From positions 52,977,528 through 53,041,527 of the forward strand of contig NC_080587.1 in the NCBI RefSeq assembly GCF_029962835.1: a stretch of 64,000 nt of DNA, in the 5' to 3' direction. Source of the stretch: Magnolia sinica. Lineage: Eukaryota > Streptophyta > Magnoliopsida > Magnoliales > Magnoliaceae. The translations under genes were made by a program, and so were the position numbers. Below the pieces are notes generated by a model. It was not told where the DNA came from and ran no database searches. It saw only the letters and a program-made list of their open reading frames with translations. Shown piece after piece: positions 22,131 to 35,000 of the stretch (its first letter is position 1; each line of letters begins with the position of its first letter).

Positions 22131-25100
22131 AAGTGACGCCACCAAGTTCTATGGGCCCCACTATGATGTATGTGTTGTATCCACACCATCCATCCATTTT
22201 GAGATATTATTTTAGGACATGAGCCAAAGAATGAGGCAGATAAAAAGATGTAGTGGACCTCACCACAGAAAACAGTGGGGAGAGTGATTCCCACCGTTGA
22301 AACTATCCTAAGGCCCACCATAATTTTTATTTGAAATCCAACCTGTTCAAAAGCTAAAAAAGACATGAAATCATCTTGAACTAAAACTTTTGTGGCCTTT
22401 AGAAGTTTTTAATGGTGGGTGTCACTGTTCCCATTGTTTTTTGTGCTGGGGTCCACTGGAGCTTTGGATTTCACATAAAAATAGCCATGTAAGTGTAACT
22501 TTCATTAGATCCACACCGTTCATCAGGTATTCTATATCATATTAACCATTCAGATCAAATATTATAATCATCCAAAACTCAGGTATTCCACAAATAGGAA
22601 AATTTGTGTTGGAACGCTCACCATTAGTTTTGCGAGGAACCCACTATAGTGTTTATATTCCATCTAATCCATTCATCTGATGTGCCTCATTGGGATTAAA
22701 GAAATGTTCAAGAAAGATAGTATTATAAAACTAGTGTGGGCCATTTGATGTGAATTAGGGGTTTTAAGAAAAAAAAAATCTTTTAGAGTGGCCCACCTAA
22801 GTTTTGGATCATCCTAATTAGTGGGATAAAGGCCCAAGAAGGGATGATGTATGTGATGGACGGTGTGTATTTCATGCACGTTAACTCATTTATCTGATGT
22901 TAGTAAAACTAAACATGTTAGTCAGCCAGCACAAGGTATATACCTGATGTTTGCCGGAAATCAAAAGGTTAAGGTTTGACTAGTGCACTTAAGGCTAGCC
23001 AGCTAGCTGGTGTCAAAGCTATATGGGCCCTACCATGATGCGTGTGTCTTATTTACCCTGTCCATTGATTTTGCCAACTTATTTTAGCCAATGAGGCCAA
23101 AAATAGGGCAGATCCAAATCTCAGGTGAATCACACTTCAGAAAACAGTGTGGATTGGAAACTTTTTGGGGCCACAAAAATTTTAGATCATGCTAATATTT
23201 TCCTTTCATCCATGCCTGTGATGTTATCAACAGGTTGGATGAGAAATAATCATTACAGTAGGCCATGAGAAGTTTTTAAATGTTGACGTTCGATCACCAT
23301 TGTTTTCCTGTGGTGTGGTTCACTTGAGATTTTATTCTAACTCATTTTTGAGCTCATGCCCTAACTTGACATAGAAAAATGGATGGACGTGTGGATAAAA
23401 CACATACATCATCGTAGCCTATAGAGCTTTGACTAGTGGACTGCTGGTGTTGGGGTCACTTCCCAAACCGCGTGCAAAACCTACAAATTCACTCTATCCA
23501 TACTTGCGAGCTCATGTTAGTCTATGAGTCAAAAATGTGGTGGATCCAAGAGTCAAGTGGGATGCGATGCCAAATAATAAGGATTGAATGTCCACCGATG
23601 AAACATTAATAGGGCCATAGAAATTTTGGATCAATCTAATATTATTGTGTTTTCAGTTTATCCCATTAGGAATGACCCTATAAATGGTTTGGATGGCATA
23701 TAAACATTACGGTGTACCATAGGGAGGTTTCACTAGCAAGCATTTACTTCACATTTTCCCGTTCGTGCCCCACTTGACTTTTGGATAGCTCTATATTTTT
23801 TTGTTTCGTATCCTAATATGAGATGGAAAAATGGATGGACAGATAGATTTTTAACAAAGGTGGGCCTCACTTAGCTTCTAACCATGTGAACTTCGTGCGA
23901 CGGTAGACAATTTGGTATTGGAAGTGACTCGTTTATGGATCCTTCATATAGTGAACTCCTAAAACTCAGGTTGGGCACAACTCCTAAAACTCAATGCTTC
24001 CACTTGTTATAATTGAATTAAAACTTACTATTTATAATAAAAAATAGAAAACAAAATTGACTTTTGATCATCTATTTGATGGAATCTCATAAATTATGCG
24101 TCGGCCTATCATAGCAGGGTTTGTTGGTTAAAGTAACTTTTCCTACCCTAAAATCATATATTATGGAAAAACTCATTTTACTTTGAGAGAGAAATTGTTT
24201 TAAGGTCCTGACAGTCCTTATCACTTCTACCTTCAATCCGGCTTTCTTTGGTCCATCTTGGCCATGAAAGTGTCCGCGACCCGCTCTACATTAGTGCATA
24301 AGGTCCAGTGAAATACAATGCGAACTATGGATTCTAACCTAGGGTTGGAAAGAGATGCTATGCACTAATGATGGAATCTCCATTATTAATGCATAAACTA
24401 TCTGTCAATTCCGCAAAATAGATTTATCATTTTATACAACCTACTTAAAATCATAGTTTCATGGGCTTGTAGAGTCACATATACATATACATGCTGAGTG
24501 TTGGATTTGTAAGATGGTTCCTAATGTGACTCGTTCATGGATCAAAACTGGTAAAACTTGACCCAATGAGGTTTTCTGGACTATTCCGTACATAGTCATA
24601 CATGAAATACAATGAGGTTTTCCGTAAATGAATTGTATATCTATCTCCTAAATTATCTATTTTGCCAGCTTATTTCAAGAGCATAGTCCCAAAAATAAAA
24701 CAGATACAAATTTCAGGTAGACCACACCACATGAAAGTGGTTGCGGACCATTAAAAAGCTTCGATTTGACTCCTTTTTTGGATCAACCATTAAAATAATC
24801 TATTAAAATGAATGGATGGAGTGGATAAATAACATACATCACAGTAGGCCCACAAGACTTAAAAACTAAGCCCCTCCCAAAGGAAGCGGATTGCGTACTG
24901 AATAACTCAATACAATAAGCGTACTAAGTTAACTCCGTGGGCCCCTGTGTCATTCATACACTGTATCCACTCCGTCCATCTCTTTTAACAAATAATTTTA
25001 GAGCTTTATTCCAAAAATGGAGTATATCCAATACTCAAATGGACCACACCACTGGAAACTGTGTGAATTGAACATCTACCGTTGAAAAATTCTTCTGGAC

Positions 25101-25365
25101 AATAGAGGTTTTAGATCAAGCTGATATTTGTGTTTTCCCTTCATCCATGTCCTTCTGATCTTATGAACAGGTTACAAATAAACATCACTGGGGGCCTTAG
25201 AAATTTTTCAATGGTTAAAATCAATACTTCCACTTTTTCCAGTGGTATGGCGCACTTCAGCTTTTTATATGCATCAATTTTGGGTTGAACCCATAAACTG
25301 ATCTGGAAAAATGAATTGACGGTGTAGATAAACCACATGCATGCGCGGTGGGCCCAAACTAAGTT
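22131..25365. repeat. Cluster of GGGCCCACC-ended inverted-repeat elements (MITE-like)
   Basis: At least four related copies of about 300-425 bp lie here: about 22,140-22,440 (partial), 23,022-23,446, 23,470-23,880, 24,640-24,872 (deleted) and 24,937-25,362. A full copy begins TGGGCCCACCATGATG-like with ATCCAC(A/T)CCGTCCAT. It ends with the inverted form, ATGGATGGACG(T/G)TGTGGAT then ACATACATCAT and GTGGGCCC. Interior words recur (AAAACAGTGTGGATTG, CCATTGTTTTCCTGTGGTGT). No transposase is visible. Other copies are at about 30,662-30,945 and 59,480-59,796. Confidence 0.7.
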
Positions 25366-25379
25366 TACTCAGTATGATA

Positions 25380-25670
25380 AGAGTGTACTGAACTCAGTAC
25401 GCAATCCGATTTCCCTCTCAAAACATCCTGCGCCGGCCCCTCCCAAAACCCAATTCCTTCACATCTCTCGTGCCCGCCCCTCCCCCAAAACCCAAACCTT
25501 CTCTCCTTCTCTCTCGTGCCCGGCCCTTTGTTTCCCAATTTCTCTCTCTCGCGTGCTCAGCCCTTTGTTTCCCAACACCTCTCTCTCTCTCTCACTAAGG
25601 TTTTAAAATCCCCCTTTCACCAATTTAAAATTCCCCTTTCGCCGATCTCTACCTCCTCAAAACAAAGGTT

Positions 25671-25707
<37 letters not shown>

Positions 25708-25860
25708 GCCGATTTAGGTATTTGGGGATTTGGTAATTTATGGATTTTTGATTTGATGTGGATCCTCATTTAGGGATTTGGGGATTTTAGGGCTTAAAGA
25801 TTTGAATGTGGACCCCGAATTGGGGTTTTTCTGATTTTTACAAATTAGGGATTCAATCAG
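25380..25860 (+). other. CT-rich leader-like stretch, mirror of 21,590-22,090
   Basis: The plus strand has repeated TCTCTCGTGCCCGCCCC-type segments, a (CT)n run at about 25,673-25,704, then AACGCCGATTTAGG, GGGATTTGGGGATTTTAGGG and AATGTGGACCCCGAATTGGG. Each block has its counterpart in inverse orientation at 21,590-22,090. It looks like a promoter-proximal or 5' untranslated sequence; no real ORF follows, so the short ORFs are not called. Confidence 0.55.
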
Positions 25861-26944
25861 CCCTGTTTCTTATAGGATTTTCTTTTTTCTAGTTGTATGT
25901 GTTGCTGGGTTTAATCACTAGTTTCATATTTCATAATGTGATTTGAGTTTTGCTTGTTGTATTATGCTGCAATACCAATATTTTCAAGATTTCTTCTATA
26001 ACTTTTCTTTTATTAGATTTTTCTTGGGGATGGTATACACGAGTTTTCATTGTTTGTTAAATGGGTTTTCTTCCTATTTGTCTACAAGTGCTTGACTGGG
26101 CTTCTTCTTCTTCAACATCTAAATTTGGTTCTTTATGTGAAAACTTGTTCATAGAAAAATGATTGTTGAGTGTCATTTGAATCTGTCTGCTTGAGTTTTA
26201 TCTAACAAAAAGTTGTGTTTGGATGAACAGTCGAATTGAATTTCCTTTGTAAGTCTGATGAAGCGAATGGTTTCAGTCAGAATTCATATAGAAATAGTTC
26301 ATGGGCAATCAATTCTTAGCATTCATAAATCATATGGATAGTCAAGACTCCAAACCGCGATTGCGTTTCTTCCAAGTTGGTCATTAAACTTGTGTAATTA
26401 ATTTATTTTTTTATGTCATTTCCTCCTAATTAAACTAGCGCAATTCACTTCTCTGATTGGTGATGTCACTCAATTAGTTAACCATGCTCCCCTTGAAAAT
26501 GAAGTTCAACTATTCTCCATAGTGGTTACTACCATGGCCATTAAGTTGAAACTACAACTTCTATTGTAGGCTATTTAGATATCTTGTTTATTGATCTTTC
26601 TTGCAATGATCCCATTTTTTATGAATGTGTTCCTTTAGCTTTTGCTTGTTTCATGATTCTGTACCTATCATTGTGATTAGTTTATGCCTTTCAGATAAGA
26701 TGCATGGATAATGAATGTATTTACGATGAGTACTTGTTTCAATTTTCTTTGATGGATGATGAATGTATTTGCGAATGTAAATGAAAATAAAGAACTTATA
26801 ATATGTATATATATATGTTATCAATGGAGGATACCTTGTTTAGGGGGACATGAAATTCTTGTAGCTTATGGTACGGTGCCCCAATATTAGTTGTATGTTA
26901 CTAGTATGTAGTAGATAATACTAGGTTCGATAGTAGATAATACT
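25861..26944. other. No gene recognised
   Basis: AT-rich, intron-like sequence without a supported ORF. It could be the degraded first intron of whatever the preceding CT-rich leader belonged to; nothing in it confirms that. Confidence 0.4.
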
Positions 26945-27757
26945 AGAGAATACCTAAACCCGATCCGAACCCTAAACCTAAACCTATAACCTTAACCTAC
27001 ACATAAAACCTAACCTAAACCTTAACTTATAACCTATAACCTAAACCTAAACCTCTATAACCTAAACATTAACCTTAACCTTCACCTATAACCTAAACTT
27101 ATGCTTATAACCTTAACCTAAACTTATAACCTTAACCTAAACCTATTCTCAAATCCTAAAACCTATACTTATAACCTAAACCTAAACCTATACTTATAAC
27201 CTATAACCTATCAGCTAAACCTAAACCTATAACCTTAACCTAAATATAAAACCTAACCTAAAGCTTAACCTATAACCTATAACCTAAACCTAAACCTCTA
27301 TAACCTAAACCTTAACTTTAACCTTCACCTATAACCTAAACTTATACTTATAACCTTAACCTAAACCTATTCTCAAATCCCAAAACCTATAATTATAACC
27401 TAAATCTAAACCTTAACCTAAACCTAAACCTAAACCTATACTTATAACCTATAACATATAACCTATAACCCAACCCTTAACCTATAACTTAAACCTATAA
27501 CCTATACTTATAACCTATAACTTATAACTTAAACCTAAAACCAATACTTATAACCTAAACCTAAACCTTAACCTATAACCTAAACCCTAAACCTAAACTT
27601 ATAACCTTAACCTAAACCTATTCTCAAATCCCAAAACCTATACTTATAACCTAAACCTAAACCTTAACCTATAACCTAAACCTAAACTTATAACCTTAAC
27701 CTAAACCTATTCTTAAATCCCAAAACCTATACTTATAACCTAAACTTAAACCTATAA
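26945..27757 (-). repeat. C-rich telomere-like array, first block
   Basis: CCTAAA, CCTATAA and CCTTAA words, the reverse complement of the left-hand G-rich arrays. The block opens with AAACCCGATCCGAACCC, the inverse of the GGGTTCGGGATCGGG marker. It carries CCTATTCTCAAATCCC, the inverse of GGGATTTGAGAATAGG. Confidence 0.9.
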
Positions 27758-28324
27758 TGGAAGGGATTGAATGTTATTAGGGTGGATGGCATGGATTAGT
27801 TAGTTTTTTGTTTACACCTACACCTAATGAGCTTGTATATTACATTTTTTTGTCTTAAATTATTGTTGTGATTAGTTAGTTTATAGTTATGACTTGTAAT
27901 TTATAGATTTTTAAGTTAGATAATTAGTTACTCGTTTAAGGATTTCTATGGGGCCATACATAGATATGGTGTGTTTTTGGTGGTATAGAAATTACTCAAA
28001 TTGTCCTATTTTGGACAGTTTAAGATTAGATGAATAGTATGCTTTCATATAATCTATTTAAATGTTCATGCCTGATCCGCGGTCCATCTCCTCGTTTCTC
28101 TTTAGATATGTTTCTTTCGTTTCGTATCCAATGCCAAATATCTTTACATTACTTTAGATATTTGGCATTGAAATGTAACGTAAGATCAACTTATCTGGAG
28201 AGGCGTGGGGAGATGCTGCCGGATTTTCAGCGAGGACGTTTAAATGAGAATATGAAAGTATTACAATCTATCCAACCTTGGATGAGTAACTAATTTAGGA
28301 TTTAATTGTATTAGTTTAGAATTG
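27758..28324. other. Spacer between C-rich array and mirrored 167-bp units; no gene recognised
   Basis: It begins GGAAGGGATTGAATGTTATT, weakly similar in direct orientation to GGAAGGGACTGGATGGTATT at about 20,798. It includes a 25-30 bp inverted pair around 28,130-28,175 (CCAAATATCT ... AGATATTTGG). The 87-residue ORF here has no similarity I recognise. Confidence 0.4.
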
Positions 28325-28602
28325 AAGGAGCAGACCCGGATGTGCGTCGGAGCTATTCGGATGTTGAGCGGGGTCCCTAGAAGGTGGGAACCGCTATTAT
28401 GACCATGATGAAGCTGTCCATTTCCTATGGACAGCATTGGAGTGGCCTGACCATTTGGACAGGTCGTCTTTATGTATTTGCTCAAAATTGATGGAGCTGA
28501 CCCAGATGTGCGTCAGAGCTATCCGAATGTTGAGTGAGGGTCTCTGGAAGGTGGGAACCATTGTTATGACCATGATAAAGCTGTCCATTTCCTATAGACA
28601 CC
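28325..28602 (-). repeat. Two 167-bp units, inverted relative to 19,338-19,860
   Basis: The word GCTGTCCATTTCCTAT recurs at about 28,412 and 28,579, a spacing of 167. The wording is the reverse complement of the left block (GGACCCC, CATCCGGGTCTG and CATGGTCATAACAG all appear inverted). It ends inside a unit where the C-rich array resumes. Confidence 0.88.
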
Positions 28603-30497
28603 TAAACCTATAACCTAAACCTATTCTTAATTCCCTAAAGCTATAACCTATAACCTATAACCTTAACCTAAACTTACACTTATAACCTTAACTTAAACCT
28701 ATTCTCAAATCCCAAAACCTATAACCTAAACATAAACCTTAACCTAAACCCAAACCTAAACATATAACCTTAACCTAAACCTAAACCTAGATCTAAACCT
28801 ATAACCTTAACCTAAACTTATAACCTATAACCTTAGCCTAAACTTATAACCTTAACCTAAACCTTAACCTATTCTCAATTCCCTAAAGCTATAACCTATA
28901 ACCTAAACTTAAACCTATAACCTAAACCCATAACCTAAACCTAAACCTATAAGCTAAACCTAAGCCTATTCTCAAATCCCAAAACCTATACTTATAACCT
29001 AAACCTAAACTTAAACCTATACTAATAACCTATAACCTATAACCTAAACCTAAACCTAAACCTATAACCCAACCCTTAACCTATAACCTAAACCTATAGC
29101 CTAAAACCTAAACCCAAACCTAAACCTCTATAACCTAAACTTAAACCTTAACCTTAACCTAAACTTATAACCTTAACCTAAACTCATAACCTTAACCTAA
29201 ACCTATTCTCAAATCCCAAAACCTATACTTATAACTTAAAACTAAACCTTAACCTATAACATAAACCTATACTTATAACCTTAACCTAAACTTATAACAC
29301 AAACCTAAACCTATTCTCAAATCCCAAAACCTACACTTATAACATATAACCTATAACCTAAACCTAAACCTATACTTATAACATATAACCTATAACCTAA
29401 ACCTAAACCTAAACCTAAAACCTAAATGTATTCTTAAATCCCTAAACTTATAACCTAAACCTATAACCTTAACCTAAACTTAAAACCTAACCTAAACCTT
29501 AACCTATAACCTATAACCTAAACCTAAACCTCTATAACCTAAACCTAAACCTATAACCTATAGTTACAACCTTAACCTAAACTTATAAGCTAAACCTAAA
29601 CCTATTCTCAAATCCCAAAACGTATAGTTATAACCTTAACCTAAACATTAACCTATAACCTAAACCTATACTTATAACCTTAACCTACACTTATAACCTT
29701 AACCTAAACCTATTCTCAAATCCCAAAACCTATACTATAACCTTAACCTAAACATTAACCTATAACCTAAACCTATACGTATAACCTTAACCTATACTTA
29801 TAACCTTAACCTAAACCTATTCTCAAATCCCAAAACCTATACGTATAAACTATAACTTATAACCTAAACCTAAAACCTAAACCCAAACCTAAACCCGATC
29901 CCGAACCCGAACCCGATTTCCTAAACCTAAACCTTCACCTATTCTCAATTCCCTAAAGCTATAACCTATAACCTAAACCTAAACCTATTCTCAAATCCCA
30001 GAACTTATACTTATAACCTAAACCTTAACCTTAACCTATAACCTAAACTTATAATTATACTTATAACCTATAACCTAAACCTATACCTATACCCTTAACC
30101 TAAACCTATTCTCAAATCCCAAAACCTAAACCTAAACCATAACCTTAACCTATAACCTATACTTACAACCTTAACCTAAACCTATTCTCAATTCCCAAAA
30201 CCTATACTTATAACCTGAACCTAAACCTTAACCTATAACCTATACTTATAACATTAACCTAAACTCATGACTATACTCATAACCTATAACCTAAACCTAT
30301 ACATATAACCTTAACCTAAGCTTATAACCTTAACCTAAACCTATTCTCAAATACCAAAACCTAAACTTAAACCTTAACCTTAACCTATAACCTATACTTA
30401 CAACCTTAACCTAAACTTATAACCTTAACCTAAACCTATTCTCAAATCCCAAAACCTATACTTATAACCTAAACCTAAACCTTAACCTATAGCCTAT
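28603..30497 (-). repeat. C-rich telomere-like array, second block (interrupted by the inner CACTA)
   Basis: Continuous CCTAAACC, CCTATAACC and CCTTAACC words with a frequent CCTATTCTCAAATCCC marker. It is cut at ...AGCCTAT by the inner CACTA and resumes at 51,295 with TATACTTATAACC, in register with the neighbouring units. Confidence 0.92.
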
Positions 30498-31080
30498 CAC
30501 TACCAAAAAAATGATCAAAGGCTACGGACTATGCTAGTTTTTGGTTACAGATATAGACCATAGCTAGATTGTTACGGCTTAAAACTGTAGCTAAAAAATG
30601 CTCAAACCGTAGCTAAAAGCTAACACCACCACACGTACGTACAACCTAGAACAACCACATAAGGGACTCTATGAGGCCCATTAAAATGTGTGTGCTCCAT
30701 CTAATACATCTATCTGTTTTGAAACATCATTTTTTTGCTAAGAGCCCAAAAAAGTAAGTATATTGAAGGCTTAAGCAGACCACACAGTAAGAAACAGTGG
30801 AGATTAAATACCTACCAGTGGTCGATGGTGTGGTTCAATTGGACCTTCAATTTGTCTAGATTTTAGGGTCATTCCCTATAAAAAAAATACAAAATTAATG
30901 GATGGAGTGGATATATGAAATGTATCACGATGGATCCCACAAAGCCTTTAAAAGGACAGTTCGTCCAGAACCGTCAAAATCATGTGAAAGTGGACATGGT
31001 GCGAAGGATGGCACAATGACTACGGTCTAGAGAGATTTTAGCTACAGTCTAAGACCGTAGCCGAACCGTAGCAGGTAAAA
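30498..31080 (+). repeat. Left subterminal region of the inner CACTA, with a MITE-like copy
   Basis: After the CACTA terminus come GGCTACGGACTATG, TTACGGCTTAAAACTGTAGC and AACCGTAGCTAAAAG (30,525-30,625). A diverged GGGCCCACC-type inverted-repeat copy follows (about 30,662-30,945), then another group of the same motif at 31,020-31,072 (CTACGGTCTAG, GACCGTAGCCGAACCGTAGC). The MITE-like copy appears to have inserted in, and split, the subterminal array. Confidence 0.78.
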
Positions 31081-32020
31081 ATGTGAAAACTCATCCTGCG
31101 CTGCCCTTTTTCTTTGCCCCCCTCTCACGAAACTTTTCATCTCCCTCCACTCCAGGGAATAAAACCCCAATTCGCATCCCTTTCTCTCTCTCACGATCTC
31201 CAGCGCCCCTTTTCTCCCTCTCAATCTCCCCTCTTCTCTCCCTAACCATCCCCTCTCTCTCGATCTCACGAAGACTTCCCTCTCTCATGCCGTAATCCAC
31301 GTCCATTTTAGGTATGGAAGACCGATTATCTTATTTTTTCTCTTTTGAATATTCATATTTCTGTCTCTTTTTTTTTCTGTGGAATTGGATTGGGGGTTTG
31401 AGGGGGTATTGATTAGATTGATTAAGATTTTGTGGGGGTTTAAAGATTCGGGTGCTGATGCTTGCGGCATTAAGCATGATTTTGGCTGTGATCCAAAACT
31501 CACATAGGCCACACCTAACCACCGCTTAAGATGACAAGTACTTGGGATGGCAACACAATCTGCTCATCCAGCTCGCTTCTTGCCGAATGACAAGTACTCA
31601 AGGCAAAGAGTGCTCCTGAAGAAGCGATTTGGATTGCTGCCGATCTAGAAACCACCACCCAAGTACTGAAAATCCCAAAGCTTGCACTATTTAAACTTCT
31701 CTTTGGCATTTTCAAATCAGTTGCCATGTCAAATCGGGTTTCATATATGATTTTTGTTCTTTCCACCATGCAAGTTCTTAGGTCTGCGTTGTATTTTGAA
31801 AGCATTTCCACCAATGTATTAAGTGGAGCTTAGTATTTACACAAGCCTTCAATCACTCTGCCTAATGAAAGATCATTGGATTTAAACTTTTGCATGCCAT
31901 TTAATGTTAGCTTTTTCTGGGTTTGAACAATAAGGTCCTTGGCCTGATGGTTTTCATAGTATTGGGGTCCATTGGTTGGTGATCTAGACCATTTATTGTG
32001 TCTCATATGGTGAAAAAGAG
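31081..32020 (+). other. CT-rich leader and unidentified captured sequence
   Basis: 31,083-31,310 is CT-rich with TCTCTCTCACGATCTCC-like runs, like a plant 5' untranslated region. 31,541-31,571 shares GGGAT.GCAACACA.TCTGCTCATCCAG with a splice-flanked segment at 46,352-46,394. Downstream plus-strand text such as [19 protein letters not shown] is open for about 60 codons but matches nothing I can name. No function is claimed. Confidence 0.35.
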
Positions 32021-32025
32021 ATATG

Positions 32026-35000
32026 TGTCACGCCCCAAACCCGAAAATTGGATTCACAGGAATCCCGATCGCCGAATCTGGTGCCGACAGCCTCCGTAGT
32101 ACCCCATTCTCAGCTCTTAGCGTTCATACGCCAGATTCCGATCCTAGGATCCTACAAGGAGGATTTTTTTGTACAATGTATGTTTAACTCGTAATAAGCA
32201 TAACCACAAGATTACCCAATTCACAAAGGCAACATCATCATCACATATCCACTAATATAATCATTTGAGTACAATGCTGAAAGGAAAATACGTCAATCGA
32301 AAATCAAGCTCCAGAAGACCGCTGCACGCTCCAAGCTCAACATTGCTGCAACCTAACATCACTTGCACGCATCTATCATGCATAAGCTTATAGAAAGCTT
32401 AAAGGGTGGTGTAAGTGTGTGCACAAGGTAAGTGCCAAGTATTCAACGTAATGTCATAATCATACAATGTCCAATTAGGCGCAAGATCATGAATCATACG
32501 TTATCAGAGTAAGCAAAAATATTGACAGGTCCATGAGTCAAACAATATCAGAATACATAGTACAGATCAACTATACAAATGAGGAACAATATCAGAATAC
32601 GTGATACAGATCAACTGTACAAATGAGGAACAATAAAGAGTCAAATATCAGATGTCATATCTAAACCATATAAATACAGAAATACAGGTAACCTAAAATG
32701 CCATATGCTGCGAATGTAATGCAATATGCGGTGCGAATGGAATGGCCATGCTGGAGTGTGAAGTCGGGATGATAGTACGTAGTATCGCAGGCTATGGGGT
32801 CCATCACAAGTGACTTCTATCCAAACCAGTCCCATACCTGAATTTGGATAGTCAGACTTAATGTGATAAACTCCTGATCTCAGGTTAGATGCGTGCCCCA
32901 ACCGAACTCTTGGCCATGCGAAGGTACACGTAACAAATAGTTACGCACCACCAACCTGAGTGGATAGTGAATGAATAAATATGCAATTCATGCTCACTAA
33001 GTCCACATATCGATACGATTACTCTCTAGGATCATCACCAGGGTTTAGTACTCTCCAAATGGCACTGCACTCTCCCAGCCACACAGTCCAAGTGAGCGTA
33101 AGAAACCTCACTATCCGCCTGACCAATAGTTTGCCAATACCTATCCGGTAGTCGATAGCGGACCCATTCACGAGCTGGTCAAACTCAGCGTAATCTTACC
33201 CCCTACCCTTGGGCGGGTAAGGCTACACCCCCTCCCAACCGACTATGACACAGTGGGAGACGCGACCTCCTGGTATTCGGCACTTGGGCGCCCATGTTCC
33301 ACTTGGTCTCGACGTTGGGGCATCTCCTGGCCACGGAGGTTTAGGGAGTTTCACCTAGGGACATCTATGGCACCCGTATGCTAGAACCAAATATTTTCGG
33401 TGTCCTATTTGGCCATCCACGATATGCCTGTGGAGGCTACGACCCTGATGTCGCTAGGGCATACAGTAATCATAATGCGAGATACATGACTCATACAATC
33501 CAGTCATGCATCAATCCTGCGCATACAGCATGCTCATGTGAGATACCCTTTGCCTATCAGGGAGTCTCATAACAACATGCTTAATGACATATGCGATGAT
33601 CAAGCACATCTCATAACAAACATGCAGATAATGCGTATGGGCATATATGATGATGCTATGCTGTCACATAATCATAATCGGTATCCACAACCGGTATCAA
33701 CAATCGACCTCGACAATATGGACATTTAACCAACATTGCCCCCAAGGAATGACTCATATAGAGCCAAACATATAATGGATCCATGGCCTCACACAAAGGC
33801 CAAATATACAACACCATGGGCCTTACTCAAGAGCTTAACACATCACGATGGGCCTTTCACATGGGCCTAACATACATTACAATGGGCTACATCGCCTAAC
33901 CCTCAAATGCATCACAATGGGCCACATCACATAAGCCTCATATACATCACATTGGGCCTTAAACATGGGATGAATACACATCACAACGAGCCTCAAATAC
34001 GGGCCGCATATACATCACATTAGGCCTCAACAATTGGAATCGGTATCGACAAATGGAATCAGCCTCGATAAATGGAATCGGCCTCGATAAACGGAGTCAG
34101 CCTCGATAATCAAAATTGATCAATAATCAAAATCGACAAATCGGTCACGTCAATCAGAATCGGCAATCGGCCACGACAATCGGGATCGATCGATAATCAG
34201 AATCGACAAATGGTTCAAGTCAATCGGAATCGGCAATCAGCCATGATAATCGGGATCGATCGATGATCAGAATCGTTAAATTAGTTACGACAATCAGAAT
34301 TGGCAATCGGCCACGACAATCGGGATCGATGGATAATCAGAATCGGCAAATCGGTCAAGTCAATCAGAATTGGCAATCGGCCACGATAATCGGGATCGAT
34401 AGATAATTAGAATCGGTAAATCGGTCACATCAATCAGAATCAACAATCAGAATCGATCGATAATCAGAATCGGCAAATCGGTCAAGTCAATCGAAATCGG
34501 CTATCGACCACGATAATCGGGATCGATAAATAATCAGAATTGGCAAATCGGTCACGTCAATCGGAATCGGCAATCGGCCACGATAATCGGGATCGATTGA
34601 TAATCAGAATCGGCTTATATAATCGGCCTTAACAAATCGGAGTCGATAATCGGCCTAACCAAAGGCCTAAGGGAAGGTCACAATGAGGACTTTCAACCAT
34701 TATTGCCCATCAATATGGACATTTAACCAACATTGCTCCCAAGGAGTGGCCCATATATAGAGCTAAAAATATAATGAGGTTGTGGCCTCACATAAGGGTC
34801 ATATGCACATCGCATGGGCCTCAAACACATCACATTGGGCCTCGCCCACGGGCCTTACAAGGGTCTCATACATCGAGTGGGCCGCATCACGTGGGCCTTA
34901 TACATTACATTGGGCCTTACCAATTGGGCTGGAGATACCACACAATGGGCCTTACCGAATGGGCTGGGAATACATAATAATGGGCCTCATCAAATGGCTG

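Noticed and set aside
31515..31814. Minus ORF of 99 codons near the inner CACTA left end
   Set aside because: The opposite strand shows exon-like words shared with 46,352-46,394, so this minus frame is probably a shadow; no known protein either way.
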